In this document: positions 27,309-36,720 of the stretch, piece after piece
Layout of the letters: each line of letters starts with the position of its first letter
Numbering within the stretch: the first letter of the stretch is position 1
Origin: an uncultured Sutterella sp.
GTDB taxonomy: Bacteria; Pseudomonadota; Gammaproteobacteria; Burkholderiales; Burkholderiaceae_F
Assembly: GCA_900770335.1 (NCBI GenBank)
Contig: CAAGKD010000105.1
Location: forward strand, 3,284 to 67,283
Length of the DNA: 64,000 bases
Direction: 5' to 3'
The notes under the pieces: model-generated
The model's input: only the letters and a program-made list of their open reading frames with translations
Told to the model about the DNA's origin: nothing
Database searches by the model: none
Made by a program: the position numbers and the translations under genes

Positions 27309-27712
27309 GTGTTTCTTCCTTTTCTCATCCGGTGCAGGGCGCATCTTGCACGAAGCGCCTTGCCTCCAATTTTAGGGCCGGCGCCGGGGGAAATGCTCAG
27401 CGCGGGGGCGCATCCGCGCCTCCGACGCATTCCGGGCGGATCAGCGCGAATGCGTTTTCCCGCCTTTCCCGCGCCGCTCCTGCAAACTCGCGCATCCAAC
27501 GGCGGTCATCCAGATGTTATTTATGTCTTGTTGCCGGCTTGATCCGATCAAATTTGAAAGTGCATAACATTGAGTTTACGCAAACCATGATCGATTTCGA
27601 TCTTTTCGGAGAGACGAATCGCCCCTCCCGTGGTAACGTAGCCCCAGTAGTGCAGGAAGCGGCCGGGGCGTCCTCCGCAGCGCCCGGGCCGCATTGAAAA
27701 AGGAGAAACACC
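27309..27712. promoter_or_regulatory. Shared regulatory region of two divergent usp genes
   Basis: 404 bases, A/T-richer in the centre. Candidate operators: TTGATCCGATCAA (27539-27551, perfect 6-1-6 repeat), TTGAG-TTTA-CGCAA (27570-27583, FNR-box spacing with 7 of 10 consensus bases) and GATCGA-TT-TCGATC (27589-27602). The first resembles an FNR/CRP-type site but is one base short of standard spacing. No clear -35/-10 pair was found. Confidence 0.45.
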
Positions 27713-28606
27713 ATGCGCATCCTCGTTCCGGTTGACGGCAGCACCAACTCCCTCAACGCCGTGTCGTTCATCGCCACCCGCACCACCCTGCTCGGAAGCA
27801 ATCCCGACATTGAGCTCCTCAACGTCCAGCTCCCGCTGCCCGCCCGCGCCTGCCGCCTGGTCGGCCAGGACGCGATCCAGCGCTACTACGAGGACGAGGC
27901 CGAGAAGGTGTTCGGCCCGGCCCGCAAGATCCTTGAGAAGGTCGGCTTCAAGGCGTCCGAGTCCTTCGTCGTCGGCGAGCCCGCCCCGTCGATCGCCAAG
28001 GCCGCCGAGAAGACCGGCGCGGACCTGATCGTCATGGGCTCGCGCGGCCAGAGCGCCCTCAAGGGGCTCTTCTTCGGCTCGGTCTCCAACGGCGTGCTCG
28101 CCCAGACGAAGTGCCCGATGCTCGTCATCCGCGGCAAGGTCCCGACCGAGGGCGACGCCCTGCGCGTGGGCATCGCGGTCGACGGCTCGAAGTTCGGCCG
28201 CGCGGCCGTGCGCTACGCGATCAAGCACGTCTCGCTCTTCGGCACGGGCGCGAACTTCTACCTGCTCAACGTGGTGAGCGACTACGCCGGCGCCGTCATG
28301 CCCGACATGGCCGGCATGGCCCTGCCCGCGCTCTCCGAGGAGGAGGTCCTTGACCTGCAGCGCGAGGAGTTCAACGAAGCCGTCGAGCCGCTCCGTCCGC
28401 TCCTCGCCAAGGCCGCGGTCAAGACCAAGGAGGTCTGCCTCGTCGGCAACCCCGGCGATGAGATCTCCGCCTTCGCAAAGAAGCGCAAGCTCGACATCAT
28501 CGTCATGGGCTCGCACGGCTACGGCCGCTTCAAGAGCGCGATCATGGGCTCGACCGCCACGCGCATCGCCGCTTCGGGCGACGTGCCGCTGCTCGTCATC
28601 CGCTGA
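27713..28606 (+). CDS. Tandem universal stress protein, two UspA domains
   Basis: 297 residues made of two UspA domains (1-~142 and ~148-297). Both carry an ATP-type signature: DLIVMGSRGQSALKGLFFGSVS and DIIVMGSHGYGRFKSAIMGSTA, with RILVPVDGS and LRVGIAVDGS at their starts. ATG has GGAG eight bases upstream. Likely a cytoplasmic stress or metabolic sensor. Its promoter must lie in the shared region with the divergent single-domain usp. Confidence 0.92.
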   Translation: MRILVPVDGSTNSLNAVSFIATRTTLLGSNPDIELLNVQLPLPARACRLVGQDAIQRYYEDEAEKVFGPARKILEKVGFKASESFVVGEPAPSIAKAAEKTGADLIVMGSRGQSALKGLFFGSVSNGVLAQTKCPMLVIRGKVPTEGDALRVGIAVDGSKFGRAAVRYAIKHVSLFGTGANFYLLNVVSDYAGAVMPDMAGMALPALSEEEVLDLQREEFNEAVEPLRPLLAKAAVKTKEVCLVGNPGDEISAFAKKRKLDIIVMGSHGYGRFKSAIMGSTATRIAASGDVPLLVIR

Positions 28607-28684
28607 CCGGCGAAGCGGCTGATCAAGCCGCAGGCCCGCGGGGCGCGGCCGCGTTCTCCCGGACGCGCCGCGGACCTGCCGCGC

Positions 28685-28727
28685 AGGGGCGGCGGAGTCT
28701 CCGCAAAGGAGCTCCGCGCCCCTTTCG
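28685..28727 (+). terminator. Terminator after tandem usp gene
   Basis: AGGGGCG-CGGAG paired with CTCCG-CGCCCCT and a short T run. Confidence 0.65.
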
Positions 28728-28867
28728 CATCTTTGGCCCTCTTTGCCGCAGAGGGCTCGCGGAGGCGGTCTGAGCGTCGAAGGAGCGTGCTAATATCGCC
28801 CGTCCAGCAGGGTTTTCACCATGGCGGCGCGCCATGCGCCGTCCGGCCTTCAGCCGCATCCACGACC

Positions 28868-29572
28868 ATGACAGATACAAGGAATGCCAGCGCGCAGCGC
28901 AAGCCGCTGCGCGTCTTCATCGCCGCCGACAGTGACGATGCGTGCGCGAGGATCGCGCGCACGCTCTCCTGCGCCGACGACATCACGGTCTCCGGCTTCG
29001 CCCAGAGCATGCGGGAGATCGAGAACGCCTCGCAGAACTTCGAGGGACTCGACGTCCTCATCACGGACGTGCTCATCGAGAAGCGCGACATGGCCCCCGT
29101 CATCGCCCGGCTCAAGCAGCGCCTGCGCGATCTTGACGTGCTCGTCTACACGTCCTACTCGCAGGAGCCCTTCGTCATCCGCGCCATCCTCGCGGGCGCG
29201 ACGGGATACATCCTCAAGGACGGCCAGGACGACCTCATCACGAGCATCCGCCTTCTGCGGGGCGGCGGCTCGCCCGTCTCCCCGACCGTCGCGCGCAGCG
29301 TGCTCTGCGCGATCCACTCGCGCACGGTGACGACGCCCGCCCCGGCCGCGATCCGGCCGATGCCGGAGATGCCCGAGGGGCACCAGCTCTCGCAGCGCGA
29401 GATGGAGATTCTCACGCTCCTCGCCAAGGGCATCTCCTTCGCGCAGATCGGCGAGCTTCTCGGCATCTCGCCGCACACGGTGACGGCGCACATCAAGAAG
29501 ATCTACCGCAAGCTTCAGGTGCACTCGCGCGGCGAGGCGGTCTACGAGGCGTCCTGCCTCGGACTCATCTGA
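28868..29572 (+). CDS. Orphan LuxR/NarL-type response regulator
   Basis: 234 residues. An N-terminal receiver (~14-130) with candidate phosphoacceptor D67 (LITDVL), T95 and K117 (YILKDG), then a linker rich in Pro, then a LuxR-type helix-turn-helix (~170-225: LSQREMEILTLLAKG, IGELLGISPHTVTAHIKKIYRKL). At the Mg-binding acidic pair the usual Asp-Asp is Ala20-Asp21. No histidine kinase gene is adjacent, so the partner and targets are unknown. ATG 28868 is the first in-frame start that keeps the receiver intact. TAATAT near 28791 could be a -10. Confidence 0.88.
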   Translation: MTDTRNASAQRKPLRVFIAADSDDACARIARTLSCADDITVSGFAQSMREIENASQNFEGLDVLITDVLIEKRDMAPVIARLKQRLRDLDVLVYTSYSQEPFVIRAILAGATGYILKDGQDDLITSIRLLRGGGSPVSPTVARSVLCAIHSRTVTTPAPAAIRPMPEMPEGHQLSQREMEILTLLAKGISFAQIGELLGISPHTVTAHIKKIYRKLQVHSRGEAVYEASCLGLI

Positions 29573-29580
29573 TCCATGAA

Positions 29581-29607
29581 CGAGGGGCGTCCGCAAGGCG
29601 CCCCTCG
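29581..29607. terminator. Hairpin between response regulator and moaC
   Basis: CGAGGGGCG paired with CGCCCCTCG; convergent genes; no T run. Confidence 0.5.
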
Positions 29608-29619
29608 CGCCTTCTGTCG

Positions 29620-30111
29620 TCAGAGATGCGCCTGCTCCTGCCGGACCCAGCGGCCGGACTTGCCGCCGTCCTTCTCGATGAGGGAAATGTCCGTCATCAC
29701 CATGCCGCGGTCGACGGCCTTGAGCATGTCGTAGACCGTGAGCAGGCCCACCTGGACGCTCGTGAGCGCCTCCATCTCGACGCCCGTCTGTCCGCGGCAC
29801 TCGCACTGCGCGACGCAGACGACGCGGCTCGCGGATTCGTCAAGCTCGAACTCGACCGCGACGCGCGTGAGTCCGATCGGATGGCAGAGCGGAACGAGGT
29901 CCGAAGTGCGCTTGGCGGCCATGATGGCCGCGATGCGCGCCACGGCGATCACGTCGCCCTTCTTCGCCCGCCCCTCGCGCACGAGCGCGAAGGCCTCCGG
30001 AGCCATGCGGATCTCCCCGCGAGCGCGCGCGATGCGCTTCGTCTCGGCCTTTTCGCCGACGTCGACCATGTGCGCGTCGCCCTTGGCGTCAAAATGCGTC
30101 AGTCCGTTCAC
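29620..30111 (-). CDS. moaC: Cyclic pyranopterin monophosphate synthase
   Basis: 163 residues, the usual length. MoaC signatures: [26 protein letters not shown], and the C-terminal [27 protein letters not shown] with the active-site Lys/Asp. It makes cPMP from the MoaA product in molybdenum cofactor synthesis. No other moa gene is adjacent. Divergent from bepA. Confidence 0.96.
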   Translation of the reverse strand: MNGLTHFDAKGDAHMVDVGEKAETKRIARARGEIRMAPEAFALVREGRAKKGDVIAVARIAAIMAAKRTSDLVPLCHPIGLTRVAVEFELDESASRVVCVAQCECRGQTGVEMEALTSVQVGLLTVYDMLKAVDRGMVMTDISLIEKDGGKSGRWVRQEQAHL

Positions 30112-30204
30112 AACTGATAACCCTCAAGAACAGAACCGTCGGGCGAGCGGGCCCATAATGGTCTCCCGCCCTCCGGAAAGGCCTGATTATCGCATTCGCC
30201 GCCC

Positions 30205-31710
30205 ATGCACAAGCTCACCCAGACCGCGATCGCCCTCGCCGCCAGCCTCGTCACGGCGCTCACGCCTGTCGCGGCCGGAGCTGCGGCGCTTGACCTGAAC
30301 CTCCCGTCGCTCGGCTCGACCGCCGACGCCGGGCTCTCGCCCCAGGACGAATTCCGCCTCGGCACCGAGCTCATGACGCAGGTCCGGGCGGATCCGACCT
30401 TTCTCTCGGACCCGGAGATCACGGAATACCTCGGACGGCTCGGCTACCAGCTCGTCAGCCATGCGCGCACGAGCACCTACGGCTTCTTTTTCTTCCCGAT
30501 CCGCGACGAAACGCTCAACGCCTTCGCGCTGCCCGGCGGCTACATCGCCGTGCACACCGGAACGATCATCTCCGCGCAGAGCGAGAGCGAGCTCGCGGGC
30601 GTGATGGCCCATGAGGTGAGCCACGTCGCGCAGCGCCACATCGCGCGCATGATCGAGGGCCAGCGCGGCAACCTCGCGCTCACGCTCGGCTCGATTCTGC
30701 TCGCGATCCTCGCCGCCCGCGCGGGCGGGAGCTCGGGCGGACACGCCGCCGCCGCGATCGCCATGGGCTCGCAGGCCGCGATGATCCAGTCCCAGCTCAA
30801 CTACTCGCAGAACGCCGAGCGCGAGGCGGACCGCATGGGCATCGCCACGCTCTACAACGCCGGGTTCGACCCGCGCGGCATGGAGGAGTTCTTCTCGCGG
30901 CTGCAGTCGAACAACCGCTACTACCGCTCCGCCGCGCCCGCCTACCTCTCGACGCATCCGCTCACGGTCGAGCGCATGGCGGACATGGAGAACCGCACGC
31001 GCCAGCTGCCCGCGCGCATCCACTCCGACTCGCCGGACTTCGGCCTCATCCAGGTCCGCGCCCGGGTGCTCCAGGAGACAACCTGGGACGGCTGGAGCCG
31101 CGTGAAGAAGGACTTCGAGCGCGACCTCGCCTCCGTGCGCGGCGCGCGCGCCTGCACGCTTCAATACGGCATCTCCGTCGCCGAAGGCGAGATGAAGCGC
31201 CCCGAGGCCGCCTACGCCGCGGCGAAGGCTTCCGTGCGGTGCGGCATCCGCTCGGCCGTCCTCGAGCGAAACCTCAACCGCACGCGCTTTGACGCCGCGA
31301 AGAGCCGCGCGGACAAGCTCGCCGCGCTCGCCGACGCGAAGGCCTCGCTCAGCCGCTACCCCCTCTCGGCGATGATGGCCGAGAGCTACGTCGACATGCT
31401 CTACGAGCTCGGCCGGCACGAGGAGCTCATCGCCTACCTGAGAAGCGGCGTCGCGCTCACGGACGCCTCGAGCGACTACCACGCGCTCCTCGCGCGCTCC
31501 TACGAGGCGCTCGGCCGCAGAAGCCTGCAGTACATGCACACGGGCGAGATGTACGCCCGGATCGGCGCGACCGAGGCGGCGATCTACCAATACGGACTTG
31601 CTCAGAAGGCCAATGACGGCGACTACTACGTGATGAGCGAGATCGACGCGCGCCTGCGCGACCTGCGGCGTCAGTTCGAGGACGAGAAGAAGGACGCCGC
31701 GATCCGGTGA
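30205..31710 (+). CDS. bepA: Periplasmic M48 metalloprotease/chaperone BepA-like
   Basis: 501 residues. Signal peptide (~1-27: basic start, [19 protein letters not shown] cleavage region). M48 peptidase core with [11 protein letters not shown] zinc motif and the downstream EREADRMG glutamate ligand, preceded by the GGYIAVHTG edge. The C-terminal half (~290-500) is TPR-like. BepA assists LptD assembly and degrades stalled outer-membrane proteins, so it complements LptD and SurA encoded at 49.6-53.3 kb. CATAAT around 30153 may be its -10. Confidence 0.92.
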   Translation: MHKLTQTAIALAASLVTALTPVAAGAAALDLNLPSLGSTADAGLSPQDEFRLGTELMTQVRADPTFLSDPEITEYLGRLGYQLVSHARTSTYGFFFFPIRDETLNAFALPGGYIAVHTGTIISAQSESELAGVMAHEVSHVAQRHIARMIEGQRGNLALTLGSILLAILAARAGGSSGGHAAAAIAMGSQAAMIQSQLNYSQNAEREADRMGIATLYNAGFDPRGMEEFFSRLQSNNRYYRSAAPAYLSTHPLTVERMADMENRTRQLPARIHSDSPDFGLIQVRARVLQETTWDGWSRVKKDFERDLASVRGARACTLQYGISVAEGEMKRPEAAYAAAKASVRCGIRSAVLERNLNRTRFDAAKSRADKLAALADAKASLSRYPLSAMMAESYVDMLYELGRHEELIAYLRSGVALTDASSDYHALLARSYEALGRRSLQYMHTGEMYARIGATEAAIYQYGLAQKANDGDYYVMSEIDARLRDLRRQFEDEKKDAAIR

Positions 31711-31882
31711 AACGCCTTTCTCGGGGGGCCGCCGCGAGCGGCGCCTGTGCGAAAATAGCTCTCACATTCATCCGGGCTCCGCGCGCAGCGCGCGGCCCTT
31801 TCCCAAACAACTCCGGGCGCTTCGCGGAGCGCCCTTTCCAAAGCGCGGCAGCCCGTCGCAGGGCGCCGCGCCTGTTTTTGTC

Positions 31883-32965
31883 ATGGCTATTGAAGACTTT
31901 CTCACCGTTGCCGCCCCCACCGACGAAATGATCGAGACCGATGCGGTCGTCGTGGGCGCCGGCCCCGTCGGGCTCTTCCAGGTTTTCGAGCTCGGCCTTC
32001 TCGAGATCAAGTGCCACGTCATTGACTCGCTGCGCACCGTCGGCGGGCAGTGCATGGAGCTCTACCCGACCAAGCCCATCTACGACATCCCCGCCGTTCC
32101 GGTCTGCTCCTCGTACGAGCTCACCGAGAACCTGCTCAAGCAGAACCACCACTTCGGCCCGGTCTTCCACCTGGGCGAGGAGGTGACGGACGTCGAGAAG
32201 CTCGAAGACGGCACGTTCCACGTGCGCACCTCCGCGGGCTCGCGCTTCCACTGCAAGGCGGTGATCATCGCCGCGGGCGTGGGCTCCTTCCAGCCGCGCG
32301 CGCTGCGCGTGAAGGGCATCGAGAAGTTCGAGGGCACGCAGCTCCATTACAGCTGCAAGGATCCCTCGCAGTTCGAGGGCAAGAACGTCGTCATCCTCGG
32401 CGGCGGCGACTCCGCGCTCGACTGGACGCTCAACCTGGTCGGCAAGGCCGAAAGCGTCGTGCTCGTGCACCGCCGCGACGGGTTCCGCGCCCAGGCCGCG
32501 TCGGTCGCGAAGATGAAGGAGCTCTGCGAGAACTGGGAGATGCAGTTCGAGGTGGGCCAGGTCACGGGCTTCACCGAGGCCGACGGCAGGCTCACCGAGG
32601 TCGCCGTCTCCGGCGCCGACGGCGTCACCCGCCGCATTCCGCTCGACCACCTGCTCGTCTTCTTCGGCCTGCAGCCCAAGCTCGGCCCGATCGAGAACTG
32701 GGGCCTTGCCCTCGAGCGCAAGCAGATCGTCGTCGACACCGCGCGCTTCGAGTCGAGCGTTCCGGGCATCTTCGCCGTGGGCGACATCAACACCTATCCG
32801 GGCAAGAAGAAGCTCATCCTCTCGGGCTTCCACGAGTGCGCCCTCGCCGCCTTCGCGGCCTGCGACTACGTCTTCCCCGAGAAGCGCGTGTTCCTGCAGT
32901 ACACGACGACGAGCCCGAAGCTGCACAAGGTGCTCGGCGTCGAGACCCCGTCGTTCGACGACTGA
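31883..32965 (+). CDS. Ferredoxin-NADP reductase, thioredoxin reductase-like type
   Basis: 360 residues. N-terminal FAD site [38 protein letters not shown](P) site [16 protein letters not shown] with HRRDGFRA, and C-terminal [22 protein letters not shown]. There is no CxxC redox pair, which separates it from thioredoxin reductase and fits the TrxR-like ferredoxin/flavodoxin-NADP reductases. Cytoplasmic flavoprotein. Monocistronic, ending at a terminator. Confidence 0.92.
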   Translation: MAIEDFLTVAAPTDEMIETDAVVVGAGPVGLFQVFELGLLEIKCHVIDSLRTVGGQCMELYPTKPIYDIPAVPVCSSYELTENLLKQNHHFGPVFHLGEEVTDVEKLEDGTFHVRTSAGSRFHCKAVIIAAGVGSFQPRALRVKGIEKFEGTQLHYSCKDPSQFEGKNVVILGGGDSALDWTLNLVGKAESVVLVHRRDGFRAQAASVAKMKELCENWEMQFEVGQVTGFTEADGRLTEVAVSGADGVTRRIPLDHLLVFFGLQPKLGPIENWGLALERKQIVVDTARFESSVPGIFAVGDINTYPGKKKLILSGFHECALAAFAACDYVFPEKRVFLQYTTTSPKLHKVLGVETPSFDD

Positions 32966-33020
32966 CGCCGTCCGCCCCGCCTGAGGCCGCCGGGCTCCCC
33001 GGAACGCTGACGGCCCCATC

Positions 33021-33063
33021 GAGAAAAGCCCCGCCGCCTCTTCCGAGACAGCGGGGCTTTCTC
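33021..33063. terminator. Terminator fpr / apbC
   Basis: GAGAAAAGCCCCGC paired with GCGGGGCTTTCTC between convergent genes. Confidence 0.8.
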
Positions 33064-33086
33064 GTTCGGCTCAGGCCGCGCGCGGA

Positions 33087-34175
33087 TCAGTCGTTCTTCA
33101 CGGAGATCGTCGGCATGCGCGCCGAGTAGTCCTTGCCGAGGCGCGCGACGGCGCCGGCGACCTGCATGGCGATCGCGCGGTACATGAGCGCAACGGCGCT
33201 CTCGGGGTCCTTCGCGACCGTCGGGCAGCCGCCGTCGGCGGCCTCGCGGATGTCCGAGGCGAGCGGGAGCTCGCCCAGAAGCGGCACGCCGTACTTCTCG
33301 CACATGCGCTTGGCGCCGCCCTCGCCGAAGATGTGCTGGACCTTGCCGCAGCACGGGCAGATGAACATGGACATGTTCTCGACGATGCCGAGGATGGGCA
33401 CGTTCACCTTCTCGAACATGCGCAGGCCCTTCTTGGCGTCGATGAGAGCGATGTCCTGCGGGGTCGTCACGACGACCGCGCCCGTGACGGGCGAGCTCTG
33501 CGAGAGCTGCAGCTGGATGTCGCCCGTTCCCGGAGGCATGTCGACGATGAGATAGTCGAGGTCATGCCAGTTCGTGAGCGTGAGGATCTGGTTGAGGGCG
33601 TTCGAGGCCATGGGGCCGCGCCAGATCATCGGCTCGTCCTCGTCGACCATGAAGCCGATCGAGTTGATCTCGAGCCCGTGGGCCTCGAGGGGCTCCATCG
33701 TCTTGCCGTCGACCGTCATCGGCTGGCCGCTCGCGCCGAGCATCGTGGGCTGGGACGGGCCGTAGATGTCCGCGTCGAGGACGCCCACGCGGGCGCCCTC
33801 GTGCGCAAGGGCGAGGGCGAGGTTCGCCGAGACCGTGGACTTGCCGACGCCGCCCTTGCCCGAGGAGACGGCGATCAGATTCTTCACGCCGGGCATGACG
33901 CGCTGCGTGCCCTGGACCTTGTGGGCGATGATGTTCTGCCGGACGTCGGCGGTGACGCGCTCGACGCCGAGCGCCTTCACCGCCTCCTCGATCGAGCGCC
34001 TCACGCTCTCGGCGGCGAAGCGGGCCGGATAGCCGAGCTCGACGTGAACGGTCACGCCGCCGGCGTCATCGGTCTCGACGCCCTTGAGCATGCGGCCGGA
34101 GACGTAGTCCCTGCCGACGACGGGATCGACGAGCTTCGCGAGGCATTCCTCGACCTGGGTAGTGGAGATGGTCAT
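33087..34175 (-). CDS. apbC: Iron-sulfur cluster carrier ApbC (Mrp/NBP35 family)
   Basis: 362 residues. N-terminal DUF59-like domain (~1-90), then a deviant Walker A IAVSSGKGGVGKSTVSAN, Walker B-like region YLIVDMPPGTGD, and the conserved cysteine pair in MFICPCCGK that holds a bridging 4Fe-4S cluster. ApbC delivers Fe-S clusters to apoproteins. The start ATG 34175 follows the family; longer reading is unsupported. Divergent from metG, an arrangement common across proteobacteria. Confidence 0.95.
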   Translation of the reverse strand: MTISTTQVEECLAKLVDPVVGRDYVSGRMLKGVETDDAGGVTVHVELGYPARFAAESVRRSIEEAVKALGVERVTADVRQNIIAHKVQGTQRVMPGVKNLIAVSSGKGGVGKSTVSANLALALAHEGARVGVLDADIYGPSQPTMLGASGQPMTVDGKTMEPLEAHGLEINSIGFMVDEDEPMIWRGPMASNALNQILTLTNWHDLDYLIVDMPPGTGDIQLQLSQSSPVTGAVVVTTPQDIALIDAKKGLRMFEKVNVPILGIVENMSMFICPCCGKVQHIFGEGGAKRMCEKYGVPLLGELPLASDIREAADGGCPTVAKDPESAVALMYRAIAMQVAGAVARLGKDYSARMPTISVKND

Positions 34176-34476
34176 CAGTGAATCCGCTTCTTCTTGAATG
34201 TTGGTCGGGCCGCCGCTCCGGCGGGGGATGGGGCCGGCGGGGCGGAGCATCGGAAAATTCTAGCCGCGCGCCCCCCGCCTTTCATTAGCTCCTGCGGAGG
34301 AGGGGCCCTACCCATTCAGGCGAACGCAGCCGCGGCGGGACGGCGCTCGCCGGGAAATGCTACAGTTCCGCCCGAAATTCAACACCCCGGGCGGCGCCAC
34401 GGGCCTCGTCGGGCGCTTTCATTCGGCTCCCGCGGCCCCTCGCCGTCCTCTCCCATCCGAGAATCGAATCAGGAAC
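34176..34476. promoter_or_regulatory. Divergent apbC / metG intergenic region
   Basis: 301 bases. TAGAAT on minus (34257-34262) is a good -10 candidate for apbC, with only a weak -35. On plus, TACAGT at 34361-34366 is a weak candidate for metG, whose ATG has AGGA at normal spacing. The remainder is GC-rich; no gene seen. Confidence 0.4.
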
Positions 34477-36534
34477 ATGACCCAGCGCAAACTCTTCGTG
34501 ACCACGGCGCTTCCCTATGCCAACGGCGCCTTCCACATGGGCCACATCATGGAATACATCCAGGCCGACATCTGGGTTCGCCATGAACGCATGTGCGGCA
34601 ACATCGTGCACTTCGTCGGCGCTGACGACGTTCACGGCGCTCCGATCATGATCGCCGCGCAGAAGCGCGGCCTCACGCCGCAGGCCTTCGTCGCCGAGAT
34701 CGCCGCCGGCCGCAAGCAGTACCTCGACGGCTTCCACATCAGCCACGACTACTGGGGCTCGACCGACTCGCCCGAGAACCACGCGCTCTCGCAGGAGATC
34801 TACCGCCGCCTCAAGGACGCCGGCCTCATCTACACCAAGGACGTCGAGCAGTTCTACGACACCGTGAAGGGCATGTTCCTCGCCGACCGCTTCATCAAGG
34901 GCACCTGCCCGCGCTGCGGCGCCCCGGACCAGTACGGCGACAACTGCGAGAAGTGCTCGGCCGTGTACTCGCCCACCGAGGTGGTCAACCCCTACTCGAC
35001 CCTCTCGGGCTCGCGCCCGGAGCTGCGCACCTCGACGCACTACTTCTTCAAGCTCTCCGATCCGCAGTGCGTGAAGTTCCTGCGCGAGTGGACCCGCGGC
35101 TGCGGCAGGGACGGGCGCCCCTCCGTCCAGGAGGAGGTCCTCGCCAAGGACAACGAATGGCTCGGCGCCGACGGCCACCTCTCGGACTGGGACATCTCGC
35201 GCGACGCGCCCTACTTCGGCATCGAGATCCCCGACGCCCCGGGCAAGTACTTCTACGTGTGGCTTGACGCCCCGGTCGGCTACCTCGCGGCCCTGCGCGC
35301 CTACGCCGACAGGAAGGGCTTTGACTTCGAAGAGTTCCTCGCCGACCCCGAGACCGAGCAGATCCACTTCATCGGCAAGGACATCATCTACTTCCATACG
35401 CTCTTCTGGCCGGCCATGCTGAAGTTCTCCGGCAAGCCCTTCCGCACGCCGGACCACATCAACGCCCACGGCTTCATGACCGTCAACGGCGAGAAGATGA
35501 GCAAGAGCCGCGGCACGGGCATCTCGCCGCTCGAGTACCTCGAGCTCGGCATGAACGCCGAGTGGCTGCGCTACTACCTCGCCGCGAAGATGAACTCGCG
35601 CGTCGAGGACGTGGACTTCACGAAGCTCGACTTCGCGCAGCGCGTCAACTCCGACCTCATCGGCAAGTACGTCAACATCGCCTCGCGCGCCGCGGGCTTC
35701 ATCGTCAAGCGCTTCGAGGGCCGCGTGCTCGACGCCGCGATGAGCGATCCGCTCGTGGGCAAGCTCATGAGCCGCGTTCCCGAGGCGTCGGCCTTCTACG
35801 AGGCCCGCGAGTACGCCCGCGCCACCCGCCTCGTGATGGAGCTCGCCGACCTTGTCAACGAGTACGTCGACGAGCAGAAGCCCTGGGAGCTCGCCAAGGA
35901 CCCCGCGCGCAGCGCCGACCTGCACCGCGTGTGCTCGGTCGCGCTCGAGTGCTTCCGACTGCTCACGCTCTGCCTCAAGCCCGTCCTGCCCGCCACCGCC
36001 AAGCGCGTCGAGAGCTTCCTCTCGATCCGCCCGCTCGTCTGGGCGAGCGCCTCGGAGCACCTCTCGTCGGCCAATCCCATCAAGCCCTACCAGCACCTCA
36101 TGCAGCGCGTCGACGTGGCCCGCCAGCTCGACGTGCTCGTGCCGGAGAAAGCGCCCGAGCCCGAGGAGAAGCTCCCCGGGGGCGAGCCCATCGCGCCGGA
36201 GTGCTCGATCGACGACTTCACGAAGCTTGACCTGCGCGTGGCGAAGGTCGTCCGCTGCGAGGAGGTCGAGGGCTCCACGAAGCTCCTGCGCCTCACGCTC
36301 GACGTGGGCGAGGGCCGCACGCGCAACGTCTTCTCGGGCGTCAAGAGCGCCTACGCGCCCAAGGATCTCGAGGGGCGCCTCGTCGTCATGATCGCCAACC
36401 TCGCCCCGAGGAAGATGCGCTTCGGCGTCTCCGAGGGCATGGTCCTGTGCGCCTCGGACGCCGCGGACAAGTCGCTCGGCCTGTTCATGCTCTCGCCCGA
36501 CTCGGGCGCGCAGCCCGGCATGCGGATCCACTGA
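34477..36534 (+). CDS. metG: Methionine-tRNA ligase
   Basis: 685 residues. Class I signature [15 protein letters not shown] (HIGH equivalent), Zn-binding [25 protein letters not shown] (KMSKS loop), anticodon-binding helical domain, and a C-terminal tRNA-binding EMAPII/Trbp111-type domain (~580-685: [39 protein letters not shown]), which dimerises the enzyme. ATG 34477 has AGGA five bases upstream. Divergent from apbC. Ends at a strong terminator. Confidence 0.98.
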   Translation: MTQRKLFVTTALPYANGAFHMGHIMEYIQADIWVRHERMCGNIVHFVGADDVHGAPIMIAAQKRGLTPQAFVAEIAAGRKQYLDGFHISHDYWGSTDSPENHALSQEIYRRLKDAGLIYTKDVEQFYDTVKGMFLADRFIKGTCPRCGAPDQYGDNCEKCSAVYSPTEVVNPYSTLSGSRPELRTSTHYFFKLSDPQCVKFLREWTRGCGRDGRPSVQEEVLAKDNEWLGADGHLSDWDISRDAPYFGIEIPDAPGKYFYVWLDAPVGYLAALRAYADRKGFDFEEFLADPETEQIHFIGKDIIYFHTLFWPAMLKFSGKPFRTPDHINAHGFMTVNGEKMSKSRGTGISPLEYLELGMNAEWLRYYLAAKMNSRVEDVDFTKLDFAQRVNSDLIGKYVNIASRAAGFIVKRFEGRVLDAAMSDPLVGKLMSRVPEASAFYEAREYARATRLVMELADLVNEYVDEQKPWELAKDPARSADLHRVCSVALECFRLLTLCLKPVLPATAKRVESFLSIRPLVWASASEHLSSANPIKPYQHLMQRVDVARQLDVLVPEKAPEPEEKLPGGEPIAPECSIDDFTKLDLRVAKVVRCEEVEGSTKLLRLTLDVGEGRTRNVFSGVKSAYAPKDLEGRLVVMIANLAPRKMRFGVSEGMVLCASDAADKSLGLFMLSPDSGAQPGMRIH

Positions 36535-36569
36535 CTCCGCTCGTCGACGACGCAGGCGCCCCGCGTCCG

Positions 36570-36604
36570 AAGGCGCGGCTCCTCATGCGGGCCGCGCCTT
36601 TTTC
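36570..36604 (+). terminator. Terminator after metG
   Basis: Perfect 10-base stem AAGGCGCGGC with GCCGCGCCTT, loop of 11, then TTTCATTT. Confidence 0.85.
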
Positions 36605-36670
36605 ATTTCCGGCGGGCGCCTCCCGCGTAAATCCGGACGCACTCCGGTCGCCGGCAACATTTCGAAAACT

Positions 36671-36676
36671 TATAAT
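36671..36676 (+). promoter_or_regulatory. -10 element for SulP gene
   Basis: Consensus TATAAT 45 bases before the ATG, in an A/T-rich, C/T-rich leader. No good -35 seen at 17 bases. Confidence 0.5.
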
Positions 36677-36720
36677 TTTCGACCTTTCAATTTTCCCTCG
36701 CTCTTGTTCTTTCTCTCAAA

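Noticed and set aside
27539..27551. Standard FNR box from TTGATCCGATCAA.
   Set aside because: The spacing is three, not four bases; kept only as a palindrome of unknown use.
34360..36531. A 723-codon open frame opposite metG.
   Set aside because: MetG is complete and canonical on plus; the antisense frame has no motifs and follows from third-position GC bias.
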